DNA of 64,000 bases from Asterella californica (Eukaryota > Streptophyta > Marchantiopsida > Marchantiales > Aytoniaceae): positions 24,103,001 through 24,167,000 of the forward strand of contig JAYKYS010000008.1 of assembly GCA_036924285.1 (NCBI GenBank), in the 5' to 3' direction. Each line of letters opens with the position of its first letter. Within the stretch, counting starts at the first letter, position 1. The position numbers were made by a program, and so were the translations under genes. The notes under the pieces were generated by a model, which did no database searches, was not told the origin of the DNA, and saw only the letters and a program-made list of their open reading frames with translations. Shown one piece after another: positions 20,540-31,505 of this stretch.

Positions 20540-21800
20540 GTTGGAAGCGAGACATGTACAAAGGTCTAGAGACAAGTGTAGTGTATAGAGTTGGCAATCT
20601 GTATAGAACTGCAGCAATCTGAGGTAGACTCCTCATGCCTCCTCGTCCAAACTGCGTGCTCAACGGCTCTCCAGTAGAAGAAAGGTGCAGCCTATCGTTC
20701 TGATAGCGAATCACACCATCTCGCAAAGCAGCTGTGAGCTCTTGACAGTCTCCTCGGAAGTGATCAGGACTGTCACACCAGATACATATACGAACAGGAG
20801 CTCCTCCTGGACGTGCAGCAGTAGGCGCCGGTGGCTGCTCTCTCTGCAATCCAGCTAGCTCTACTTTCAGCTCTCGCATCTGCCGAATCATGTCTTCGAT
20901 CTGGTTCTGTTGACCATGGTTCTCCGCAGGTCTCTGAACAGGTGCCTTTTGTACCGGTGCTGGCACAACTGGCATCAAAGGAACTGCAGCTGGGACAACA
21001 GGTCTAGGAGTAGGGGTCAAAGGCTGCTGTACTTGAGGAGCAACATAAGATGGAGTGACCATTTCTGCAAGCGGACGTCCTCCCACAGCCACTCTTCCTC
21101 TCCTCTACCTTGTTAGTACAGCCACAACATCCTCAACTCTCCCCCAATCCATAGTAACACCTCCCTCAGCAGATCGATCGATCAACATAAAACATAACCG
21201 ATCTGCCGTAGCATCATCGGTAGCTTGCAGGAAAAGCTCTGTTCTCCTAGCATCTAAGGTTATTCGCTCTAGAGTTGAAAGTTGCCGGTATCTCCGATCA
21301 AACTCTCTCAGCAACTCACTCAGGCTCATCATACGACCATGTTGCTACTCAACCCAGTCTAGAAATGTCCTTCTAGTAACTCTCTCTGAATCCTCCTCAA
21401 GAAACTCCTCTCGAAGAGATCGCTCAAAACTCATCCAGATTCCAATATTTCTTCTCTGTACATCCCTAACTTGGTCCTGCAACTCAGGAATGACAGCTAA
21501 CTCAAAACTTGCTCAGCATCAGTAACTCTAACCAGCTCCATCTTTCTTCTATACTCACGCAGATATCTAGAAATATCTCTACCTTCAAACCTTCCACACA
21601 TATTCACTATCACTTGCAAAGCCTTGGTGGATTTTAACTCACCCCCTCCAACGATCGGATGCTGTTGGACCAAGGCCGCAAGCGTCTTCAGAATCTCAGT
21701 CGTATCCAGACCAGGTACAGAGGTCGCTGCAATCACAGGTGCCACAGAAGGTGCTGCAGTAGACGCAGAAGTAGCAGCAGTAGCGCCCTTGCGATCCATC
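20540..21800 (-). pseudogene. Gypsy gag fragment, minus orientation
   Basis: A relative of the plus-strand gag faces it. From 21799: DRKGATAATSASTAAPSVAP, then LQVIVNMCGRFEGRDISRYL, a stop near 21497, then SLSELLREFDRRYRQLSTLE and ARRTELFLQATDDATADRLC (21332-21105). A final frame (21092-20535) holds a Pro-rich linker, the intact zinc knuckle CIWCDSPDHFRGDC and FGRGGMRSL. Only three frame breaks are seen, so it is better kept than its plus-strand neighbour. Protease and pol are absent; the sequence ends at about 20540, where the two fragments meet tail to tail. Confidence 0.82.
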
Positions 21801-21839
21801 TTCTCTCCTTGTAGTAACTCAACCTTCTCAATAAATCAC

Positions 21840-21925
21840 CCCAAGAGCTCTCAATGGAAGCACCAGATGTCGGGTTGAGAGTTTCCCTGGGAAGGGCGGA
21901 ACCTTCTGGCTGTGATATGATCTTG
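21840..21925 (-). promoter_or_regulatory. Shared leader motif before minus gag
   Basis: The minus strand reads TCACAGCCAGAAGGTTCCG, then CTCTCAACCCGACATCTGGTGCTTCCA-type sequence in two steps (ACATCTGGTGCTTCCA at the end). The plus element has the same order of words at about 17797-17860. The TGGTGCTTCCA part may be the primer-binding site, but I cannot name the tRNA. Confidence 0.45.
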
Positions 21926-23165
21926 AAGGCTGTGTTCAATCAACTCAAGGAGGCATTGGACTCATGGCTGTGGCTGGTTTACTCAAAGGATAGGCTTCAG
22001 GTTACAAGGTGATACTGAAAAACACTCATACAAGTCTCTTGGCTCTTCTGATATGTTCAGGAAGCAAGGTTCAGACTTAACTAGCAATGATAAGATCAGA
22101 CGGTGAACTTTGACACTCAAGATTGAGAAATATGTGAAGGTTCAGACTTCAGAACTCCTCCTACATGTCAATGAGGTCCTACTGGATACACATACGAAGT
22201 TTCAGCTTCAGATCAATTCAGAGCACTAAGATATGAGTAGAAACTTTATGAGTAGAGAAATTATGGCAATTTCTGGTACCCAGACAGCTGTTTCGACCTA
22301 GAACAGAGAATTGGCTCGATCACTTTGGAAAATTCTTACAGGATTTGCAGTACACAGCTTGCTGAACACTCCTTTGAAGTTGGGCCTCCTGGTTGTACAC
22401 AGAACTCCAGATCTCCTTCTCTGAAGTCGCTGCTCTAGATTAAGAGTTTTTCAGACCCCCTCTGCTTTAGCGGCCGCCCTGAATTATTCAGTCACTCAAA
22501 TGATTCGAAAATTTTTTGACAGTCGTAGCCCTCCTGACAGTGGGCGCAACCACAAAGTTTGGAAGCGATTTCCTCAATTCTGCTCCAATTGACACCGAAA
22601 ACCTCAAAATCAACAAAAGTGATGCAGTTTTGGCACAATCCGAACTTCAATTGGGCATAACTCCTTGTTTATTGATCCAAATCGATCAAGAATTTAATTG
22701 ACAGTGCTTGGCTTGACGAGCTCTATCCCCTTGTGCTCTCAGATTTCATATTACTCTCACCAATTGCTTGAAATCCTCTTTAGAGCTCTGTTTCTAAGTT
22801 TAGAGTTACACAAAAGATAAAAATGAACCAATGAGAGTTCATAGCTCCATTTTGTTGTCCTTTTGTGCCTTAAACCACGTGGTAACTCAATTCAAGTCAT
22901 AGGCTACCACGTCAAGTCTCCTAAAGCGCCAGCGTTTAACCTAAACTACCTAGAACGACACATAGCCTTGAAAGTAAACTAAAACCAGCTAAAAGCGTGC
23001 ATGGGCAACATGTAGGTACAACCCATGAACTAAACCCTATCTACATGGCAAATCTAAGTCCTGTACATTGAATATCATAGATAAGTATGAATTCACTTGC
23101 ACAAGCGTACGAATGCTTGAACAAGATAAATAACATACTACCAACCTACTAACGCGACAGTAATG
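21926..23165. other. No gene seen
   Basis: Probably the LTR of the minus gag fragment, since it lies just upstream of its leader. No second LTR copy is in the window to confirm this, and no coding sense was found on either strand. Confidence 0.4.
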
Positions 23166-23169
23166 ATCA

Positions 23170-25024
23170 GTGAATCATTTACTATGTCAAATGATTCACA
23201 TCACGACACCGCTAGTAACTTCATCTAATCTAGGAGACTTATCAGAGGACAAAAGTTCTACAACTTCTTCCACTTCCTCCGTGTTGGGCAGAATATTGAT
23301 CATTGCATTCTCCTCCACAACTATAGTAATGCGGATTTCAGCAAGAACTTCTCTTCGCAATTGTGTATTGCTCTATATCTGATTATCAACAATAAAGAGA
23401 TTCTGATAAAAGTTCTATACCTCGTCCAAAATATCCTCCTCATCTTCGCTCATAGTTTCATTCTCCATCCTGATACAGTGGAGAGTTTCTAGTACATGCT
23501 TAGCCTTCAATTGAGCAAAAAAGTAACAGGATGGGGCTTCTCCGACTTCTAAAAATTTAGTTCTACTTCGCTTCCTCCATAGAAGTGCATCTTGGTGATC
23601 TCTCTTTCTCACCAGCTCTTCCAAAGTCCGAAGTTGCGCAACTAAGTGCTCTGGGGGATCCACTCGTAGTCTCTAAAGTTCTACTTTTGCGGTCGTTTGT
23701 TGCTGCCAACTTACAGATTGTTTCTTCCTTTCGTCTTGCATGATTCTCCTTGTCCGTTCTCATGCTAATTCCCATATGAGTCTATGGCTTTTATTACTTC
23801 CATCCATGCTTTCTCAGTATGTACGGATCCTCTCTATTACGTCTGACCGCTTCATCATGTGTACATCCATTTTTGCATATGTACCTTTGTGGTTTTGGTT
23901 ATGGTGCTTTACCTCTTTCAACTGCAAGAGAATTTCTACTGTGCAGTGGTCAAACAATGTTTGTTGCACATCATGCAGAATTAACTTAATATGATGGCAC
24001 CAAGTCATTCCATTGTGAGATAAACTCTATCGAGTCTTGCTTGATTGAGTCATTGACCACACGTCGTTTGTCTGGTGAATTGAGGTCCTTCTCTTTGAAC
24101 TACACAAAAAAATGAGTCAACTATGTCATATTTCTGCAGTAGAGAATTCCATATGCGAAGCTCTCCACCTTGCACCCGTGACGAGACCCCACGACTATCG
24201 TCCGGTATTCCTCACATGCTCCAATCACATGCCCAAATCCAGTCTCATACTTGAATTGTCCATCCATCCATTCTCAACATTGTCTCATGTCTGCCCTAGG
24301 AGCATGTATCGAAACTACACCAATAGACTTCACTATGATTTGCACAGTTATCCACAGTAGCGAGGCATCATCCTTTGTTCCAGACTATAAGGACGTGAAG
24401 TGCCTTGTTTACCAAGATTTCGTCGTCTCTCTTTCTCTCCTCAAGGTAGACAACATATGCTCTTCCTTGTGGATATATCACTTCAAGCTGTTTTGTTAAT
24501 CTAGCTGCTTCAACTTTGAGTTCTTGAAGGCAGATGATATCCATGGTTTCTTGCTAATCATCTAGAATCCTTCAAGGGTTCTAGATTCTTCTCATTCGAT
24601 TAAGGTCTTCTAGGCCTCGCTCCACGAACACAAGTTGAGGATGTCTTATATCAAGAATATCTTCGCGTACTCGGACCTTTAAGTCCATACTTCTCACCAG
24701 CTTTTCTGCAGTTTTCTTGAGTCTTTCTATTGACACATTAAGTGGTATGTCCCATGGAGATTGATTTCTCTTTCTGAGCATTGTTTCCACTTGAAACACA
24801 ACTCCAGTTGTGCTCAAGTTGCCTGTGTTAAGCCTTAGATAATTTCTAGAGAAAGATATTCTTGTTTTCATTGTGAGAGACGATATTATTCCTTCATCTC
24901 TACATTCCATAGTGGCAGGGATGATTTCAAGTTCATCTCTTTCCTCCCTTGCACTACCTCCATGGCCATCCATAACTAGCTCATCAGTTATCCAGTCATT
25001 GAAATTTACTACTGTTTGATGCAT
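23170..25024 (-). pseudogene. LINE ORF2: endonuclease and start of RT
   Basis: The minus strand holds the APE-type endonuclease start MDIICLQELKVEAARL (about 24549-24500), the later RLDRVYL element (about 24040) and the end of the domain (DHCTVEILLQLKEV). The pre-RT segment 23663-23415 is open and typical of plant LINEs: RKRDHQDALLWRKRSRTKFL, then FFAQLKAKHVLETLHC. It continues to LLSSDKSPRLDEVTS, the N-terminal RT motif, and stops at about 23170. RT palm and everything after are missing. Many stops lie in the endonuclease. Loss of the 3' half is unusual for a LINE. Confidence 0.75.
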
Positions 25025-25093
25025 TTGTGTATCTCCTACTTGCTTAGTGTTCTTTTAACTATCTTGAATCACTACTATCTTTTCCTTACTCAG

Positions 25094-26405
25094 CTAGACG
25101 TCCTCCTCTTGTGGTACATTGAGCTCACGTAGATTATTTAGTAATGTATACATTTTGCTGGAACTTGCCACCTCAGTTTGATGATCCAAGCACCCAAATC
25201 TGTCACCAGGCTTCTTTTCTTTATCTTTGTTGATTGTCACAAAGCGATCATCATCTGGCTTGCTCTTTGATTTGTCTGGTTTCAAGATGTTGAAACGGGT
25301 GGAGTTGGAGTCGCATGCGTTGGGGTCGTTGTTGTTTGATTTGACAGTCTATTAGTCTTGGTCTCTTTCAGCTTTGAAGGATAATTTCTAATAAAGTGAC
25401 CTCGCGTCTGACAATGAAAGTACGCACTTCTTTCATGTATCTAATTTCTTGCTAAAAAATGTCCACTCTCGGCACATTTATGTCCAACACTTCTAGAGGT
25501 TCTGCATTTACATCCATCATTATACATGCTCTAAGATTCAAAAATGCAAACGACGATCTATTCATGATATGTAAAGCACTTCATCTGATGTACCCAACAT
25601 TCATTGTGCTAGGTTTTTGAATGCTGCATTCACTTTTTACAGCTCCATCCAAATCGGTAGTTTTTTAACTCTCATCATTCTGGCATCAAATTCAGGAGAC
25701 CAAGGGAGTGTAAATATCATTCTCTGACCCATATAAAGTAGGGAGGCTAGCAATACCTCATGCTGTTGTGTTGCTGATCCAATGACTATAAAAAATGAAT
25801 GTCTTCTTGGAACTATAACGTCGACTGTCTTTCTTGTGATAGAATCAGAATGAGTGGCTTGGGACGATTTTTCCATCATCGTCCTCAAAGTAGCAATGCC
25901 TCTCCTTCAATCGAAGTTCTTGAATCGTGGGCATTTTCCTCATGGAGTTTCTTCTTCAAGTTCTCCACTTCCTTTGTTTGACCAAGCAACCGCTTTATGA
26001 CCTTAGTTTATTGTTGTTCTTTTTCCATTGGTCTAGAATGTTGGACAAGATCATAATAGGTTTATGATGTTCTTCATCACCACTAGCACTAACCTGTGTA
26101 CTCACAACTCTTACGTTGGTGCCCGTCGTGTTCTTCTTCGATCTCATCTGACCAGAACTACTATATATCTCTCTAGTGGTCTTAGTATGAGAAGAGTCAT
26201 CAATTGTTAGTTTGATAAGCAATGACGACTTCACACTTTCTGAGGTCAGCATTTTCTTTTTCCACTTCCTCCGATCAACCACTTCTTGATCTTGCAAATC
26301 TCTCAGGTCCGCTTGAGCATTAGTCTCAATCTCCACTATAGCAAAACTTTCAGATTTGACATTGAATAATCTTCTATCCTTAACAGACGTGGAGTCGCGT
26401 ATCAC
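25094..26405 (-). pseudogene. LINE ORF1: DUF4283-like domain and degenerate zinc knuckles
   Basis: This lies directly upstream of the endonuclease. The frame 26405-25995 is a charged N-terminal part. Frame 25888-25637 (RMIFTLPWSPEFDARMMRVK, KLPIWMEL) resembles the DUF4283 RNA-binding-like domain of plant LINE ORF1 proteins. Near 25510-25370 two zinc-knuckle-like pieces are seen (GHKCAESGHFLAR and YFHCQTRGHFIRNYP), each missing cysteines. The tail 25285-25094 is Lys/Asp-rich. Several frame breaks. Confidence 0.65.
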
Positions 26406-26409
26406 ATGT

Positions 26410-27480
26410 GATGCTGTCCCGTGTCATTCAACTTACTGCATTCATGACTCAGACACAAATTAACCAATCTCCTGAAATCACCCTCTGCCATCGCTGCATC
26501 GGTTCACATTTCCTTTTCAGAAAATATTGAATCATAACTTGTAAAGCTTTTTAACAGCTTTAATTTGATTATTTATTTCACAGACTTGGCACAGATTCCG
26601 AATTGAGAAGAAGACATAATCACTATAATCAATTTCTACATAAGGGTTAAATTCTGTAGTTTTCTCAAGACAAACCTGCAAAATAAGGTATTCTGGAGTC
26701 ATGCATGCATAATCACCTACTTGAAATTAGATTGCAATCCACATCGGATATTAATTTTTTAGATCAATTATTTATAATACGAACCAATAGTAACTCACAA
26801 ACTCTTCCCATTGCTTCTCCTTCTTTTTCTCTTTACCCCCTTAGTCACAATGGTTATTATTATGGATCGCAATTGAAATAAATTCTTTATCCTATGGAAA
26901 TAATTTATTGCTGAAAGAAAACCGTCAGAATTTCTCAGTTTATAGTTTTATGTTCCATTTCTCCAAGATTTGCATGCAAATAGGTATTGATATTTTAGTA
27001 AAGAATTTTAAAATTAAATACTCGTTGTTTAATTTGAAACACAAAAATATTTTAAATTAAACAAGAACCGTCTTTTTGAATCGTAACTGTCTGCTTCCTC
27101 GTGCTCCGATTCTTCTTTCTTCTCTCATAACGAACAAGCAGAAAGTCCAAGCGCACAACTAAACAAAGGTGAATGGTATTCTTGAATTTTAGAAACTTAC
27201 AAGGGTGAACAGAAAATAACTTTTTTCATAAAAACGGATGTCCTCTAATTATACGGCCAGTCATTTAAGTATAATTTTCTTTTCATTGTATGTGTTTGTC
27301 TTCTTCTGTTTTGTTTTTCAAGAGATCTATTTGGATGCATATTTGGGTTAACAAGAGCACTTGTAGTCATACTCTGGGTTTAAAGATTTTTCTCGCCTTT
27401 TCTAGAATCCTTCTCCTTTCAAGCAACGGTTAAGTATAGCATCATTTCCATTAATTAGTTCTGTCATTCAGGTCTGATCT
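26410..27480. other. AT-rich spacer, no gene seen
   Basis: AT-rich sequence without coding sense or repeats that I can support. From about 27480 to 27720 lies sequence that may be the 3' untranslated end of the LINE-like remnant at 27723-28410. Confidence 0.5.
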
Positions 27481-27722
27481 TCTGTGGGTGGTCATATTTA
27501 TCAACAGCAATCCACTAGACGCTGTAAACTTGGGATGGGTCTCACAAAGTACTTATGGACTATCCCCATCAGTGGGGCCCACACGAGAAAGCCTTCTTTC
27601 TTGGGACTCTTATCCTTAAACCAAAAACGCGACCCAATGAATAGCAAAATGGATGGGAAGACCCCATCAAGCCTCACAAGGGAAAGAAGGACCCGAAGGG
27701 CCAAGCAACAACCACATCGGGG

Positions 27723-28410
27723 CTAAGCCCCACTATCAGTAGTTCTGAAATCGCCAGTCGCACCTATAATGTCGGAGACCAAAAAGTCAGTATCCTTACA
27801 AACAACTGGCGCACTTGAAGAGGCATCACCTACTGCGATTGCTCTCCTGTGAACTGCTCCTGCTAAAGCTCTCTGTAGAGCAATGGAAACTCGCTGCCTA
27901 AAAAACATGGTGCAGAAAGAAAGAGAAAGTGGTACTCCCTGGCGTCTCTCATGATAGGCTCTAGCACAGTCTCTCAGAAAGACGTCGAACTCCAAACCTG
28001 TCGATCCGTATATCTCCAAAGCTAAAGGGATGAAGTGATGTCTCACTTGCATACCCCTATACTTGGTCATCTTCGCTGCTGCCGCTACACCTGTAGCCCA
28101 TCCTGAGGGATGGGTGATCACCTGTGCCGCCACTGAATCCCGTGTCGGATCCGTAACAACCACATCAGCCACTGAGATCTGATCCTCTCTCATCATGTAC
28201 AGGTCAGCTCTCACTGATCCTCATGTCTGAAGGACATACCAACGCTCTCTCCACGTCATGTGACCGCTCTCCCGTGCTAAGGCAAACCCGACGTCTCTGA
28301 TGGCATCGTGGGTAGCTATCCGCTCTCCACCATGAGGACATCGAGCAAGATGATGACCCGATGTGTCGAGTGAGACACATCCTTAAACCCCGTCGTTGTG
28401 GTTGTTATGG
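27723..28410 (-). pseudogene. C-terminal end of a LINE-like protein (Cys/His motif and nuclease-like domain)
   Basis: The minus strand from about 28410 reads GCVSLDTSGHHLARCPHGGE and THDAIRDVGFALARESGH, a Cys/His motif (C...HH-x3-C-x2-H...H). A stop lies near 28226. The open frame 28214-27723 then gives ADVVVTDPTRDSVAAQVITH, AAAAKMTKYRGMQVRHHFIP, LALEIYGSTGLEFDVFLRDC and FRQRVSIALQRALAGAVHRR. I read this as the end of a reverse-transcriptase protein whose D...DP...K..KY-like pattern could be a restriction-like nuclease. This type differs from the LINE at 23.2-26.4 kb, which has an APE-type nuclease. RT itself is not in the window. The assignment rests on memory of similar plant and algal proteins. 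Confidence 0.5.
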
Positions 28411-28714
28411 TCAGTGTTTCAGATTGTCAATATACTCTCGAGCTACGATATGAAGAATATAATATACATCCAAACGTCGAAAAACGACGAGCAGATCTAT
28501 CGCGAGTAAAAAATACAAATGATGGGTAGGACGTTGGTGGCTGGTTTTTGTATCACCATAAAATTTATAAAATTTATCTACTCTGCGTGTTGGATAAACT
28601 CTTGGGATTTTTTGCTCTCTTATTCTTATCAGAAAAAAAATATGTTAAATAAAATATATAAACTAAATAAATATAAAAATTAAATTATTTTATAAAAGTT
28701 ATTTGTTGATCCAT

Positions 28715-28960
28715 GTCTGAAAATCTGGAGAGAGCAGGAGATAAACCATAAGCCTTGGCTGGACTGCCGCGCTCCGGAAGATACAAGACCGAGAAGATAT
28801 ACTCATCTTTACTTCTAAATACACAAAGTTTAATATAATATCTAACCCTTCTTGCCAGAAGTATTAGATGTTAAATTAAATAGTATATTTACCTCCTCCA
28901 TTGGAAGATGGAAGAAGTGAATATACATCATGAGAATATGCATCCAAAGCATACTCCTGG
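28715..28960. repeat. Double-hairpin repeat, copy 1
   Basis: The block GAGATAAACCATAAGCC...GAAGATACAAGACCGAGAA is followed by two hairpins. The first is at about 28837-28874 (TCTAACCCTTCT / AGAAGTATTAGA, loop TGCC). The second is at 28884-28924 (ACCTCCTCCA / TGGAAGAAGTGAATATA, with G-T pairs). Copy 2 lies 450 bp to the right in the same orientation. Confidence 0.75.
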
Positions 28961-29164
28961 TCAGGTGGAGGAAAAAGACAAACGTATAAAATATTTTTTT
29001 TCTTTTATGTCAGCATTTCTGGGAGCTGGCACGGCAAACAGAAAAATAAGATCATAGTACCAGATGCACCAGCGCGGATGCCTTCGAGATTATGGAATAT
29101 AAATAAAATTATATAAATTATATAAATAAAACATTTAATATTTAATAAAATATTTTAATTTTAA

Positions 29165-29400
29165 TTTTTAAAAATATCTAGAAACACGGGGAGAGTAAGA
29201 GATAACACATAAGTCTTGATCCGAATATCACGCTTCAGAAGATACAAGTCCGAGAATCCATACTCATTAATACATTCATATACACTGAGGATAATTTAAT
29301 ACCTAACACTTCTTGCCGGAAGGGTTAGGTATTAAATTAAATTCACCTCCTTCCTATGGAGGAGGTGAATATACAAGGAAGTGAATATGCACGGAAGATT
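29165..29400. repeat. Double-hairpin repeat, copy 2
   Basis: The same order as copy 1: GAGATAACACATAAGTC...GAAGATACAAGTCCGAGAA, then a hairpin with an 18-bp stem (TTTAATACCTAACACTTC, 29295-29312, loop TTGCC, partner to 29335). Next is ATTCACCTCC / GGAGGTGAAT (29341-29370). No coding sense. Confidence 0.78.
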
Positions 29401-31505
29401 ATACTCAAAATTAAATGAACTTGTACCTTTTTGTTTTACGAAAAAAAATTCTGTTCTCGTTTAGCTCATCTTAGGGCATCTGCGTTATCTTGTAACAGAT
29501 GTGCCGCTCCCGCAATACTCCCCACTTGACAATGTCTTCCACCTGGGTCCTTGCTGATTCTTCCAACCCGTTCCCTTAGCTGTGGTTTCACTAGATAGTA
29601 GAGTGACAGTGAGCATCTCTATTTGCTTCTATTCTGAATGCATATGCAAATGATATACTATTCGTGAAACGGAAAATGGAGCAGTGACTATCTCTCTGAT
29701 ATTTCCACACTAAACTTCACATTTCTACTTCTTACTGCTCAAACATACAACAGAAAGTCTTCAGCCCGAGCTCAGAAACTGTAAAGTTTTCCGGTCAACA
29801 GTTAATAACTGGCAGCTGGTTTCAATGCCTGATTTATGTACTGGATTTCATTCTCCTCCTACGCCTTCCGGCCTGATCTTAGCACTTGGACCATGCACTA
29901 ATACAGGAGGGTTCAAATGGAGCAGAATATACTTCAGGACAACAGAATGAAGGAAAAGAAAAAATCTCAAAGTTCAAGATATCTTCAGAGGGATGTAATA
30001 AACTGAACGTGGCTGTACGATGAAAGCAAATCTTGTGGTAAATTTAGTGCTGGAGGAGATGTAATGTGCCAAGCGTTGTACTTTCCAAGAACAGACTAAC
30101 ATCAAAAGTACCACTCGAAACTGAACTTTCGTTGGAATTGGACGCATGTCTATCACCTGTGCGATCTGAAGCCATACAGACCAAAGTCCAGACATCGGTG
30201 AGGCAAATACTCACTTTAATATCCTACTGAAAATTGTGTACTTAAATGATCCCACTGCATTCATCGTCATAACAGCAGGCAGATTGAATCAGAATAAAAC
30301 AAACGATTTTGAATCGGTGTAAAACAACCGATGAAAACATCGAACTGCTAGTCATCAGCCTGTACACAAAGTTTCCTGAAGGTGACTGAACCATTCGCGT
30401 AGTTCTTTCCAGCACGAGCGGGGAATTCGATTCGGACATTCGATCCCTGACGACCCGTGCTTCTCAAATCACGGAACTCGACTGCGCACTTAGATTTACA
30501 CAGTAAACACACTTACCACAGTCACCACGGAACTTGACTGCGCACTTAGATTTACACAGGAAATACTCTTACCACAGAGGAAGAAAAAAACTGAAGATAA
30601 ATTGCTACTATTGTCCGTTGCAGATAGATTGTTATGTAAACACATCCTTTCTGTGTGAAGACCACTCATCTCAAACTTTTTCTGCAGTGAACCGTGCGTA
30701 GAATACGCATTACACGCTTGTTGCTCTGCGTTTGCAAAACAAACCCGTCGATTCGAAAGAACCCGGAAGACAACAGAACACAGTGTGCCTACATCCAATA
30801 TCAGCATTTATTTTCTAGTCACTCCCTATGTTCACTTTCTGTGCTGTACCAAGACTGAAGGATAGTTTCACGAGGCCTCCTATTAATTCTATTTCTTCGA
30901 TCATTTCGAGTGTGCTAGTAGTACTTGTACCTTCTTTCTTTACTGGTCAAGAACAGCATGCGCACTTCCATCGAATTTATTGATTAATGAGACAATCATA
31001 ACTTCCTTATGTACCTGTCGTAGGCTATATTCCAGCGACAGTTGTAACCTCCTTTGGAATACCGCACTCACACAGCAATTACCTTGCTCGCGACCGTGTA
31101 CCGTCTCAAACAGTTAAACCTACCTAACATACAATTCTCCATACACAGAGGAAGAGCCCTTTCTGTAATTTAAGATCAAGCAAGGAGGATCTACAACGTA
31201 GCTTTGACTTTACAATATATCACTTTAAGGAAGGGAGCACCGGGTTGTACCAGGTAAGAATAAGTTGTACAATTGGCTTGGAGATGAGCCAGTTTAGTCG
31301 TAGTCCCTCAATCCAAGTCCTACTAAGAGAACGTCAATCCTCGAATACAGCTTCCCAAAATTTGATCTCAGGAATGGAGACATTTAATACCTCAGACATC
31401 TCACCGAGTGCAGAACTACTAACCTGAACCAGTACTTTGTCGATATTGGTCTTACTGAACCTTGACGGTGATTGTACAAATTCAAAACAGAGACGCGACT
31501 TTACA
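29401..31505. other. PRK 3' flank, no gene seen
   Basis: No recognisable protein. The part next to 31505 is presumably the PRK 3' untranslated region and terminator, but I see no unambiguous polyadenylation site. A 56-bp tandem duplication lies at 30470-30581. Confidence 0.5.
30470..30581. repeat. 56-bp tandem duplication
   Basis: CACGGAACTCGACTGCGCAC starts at 30470 and, with CTTGACTG, again at 30526. The units share TTAGATTTACACAG and CTTACCACAG and differ in a few bases. Confidence 0.8.
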
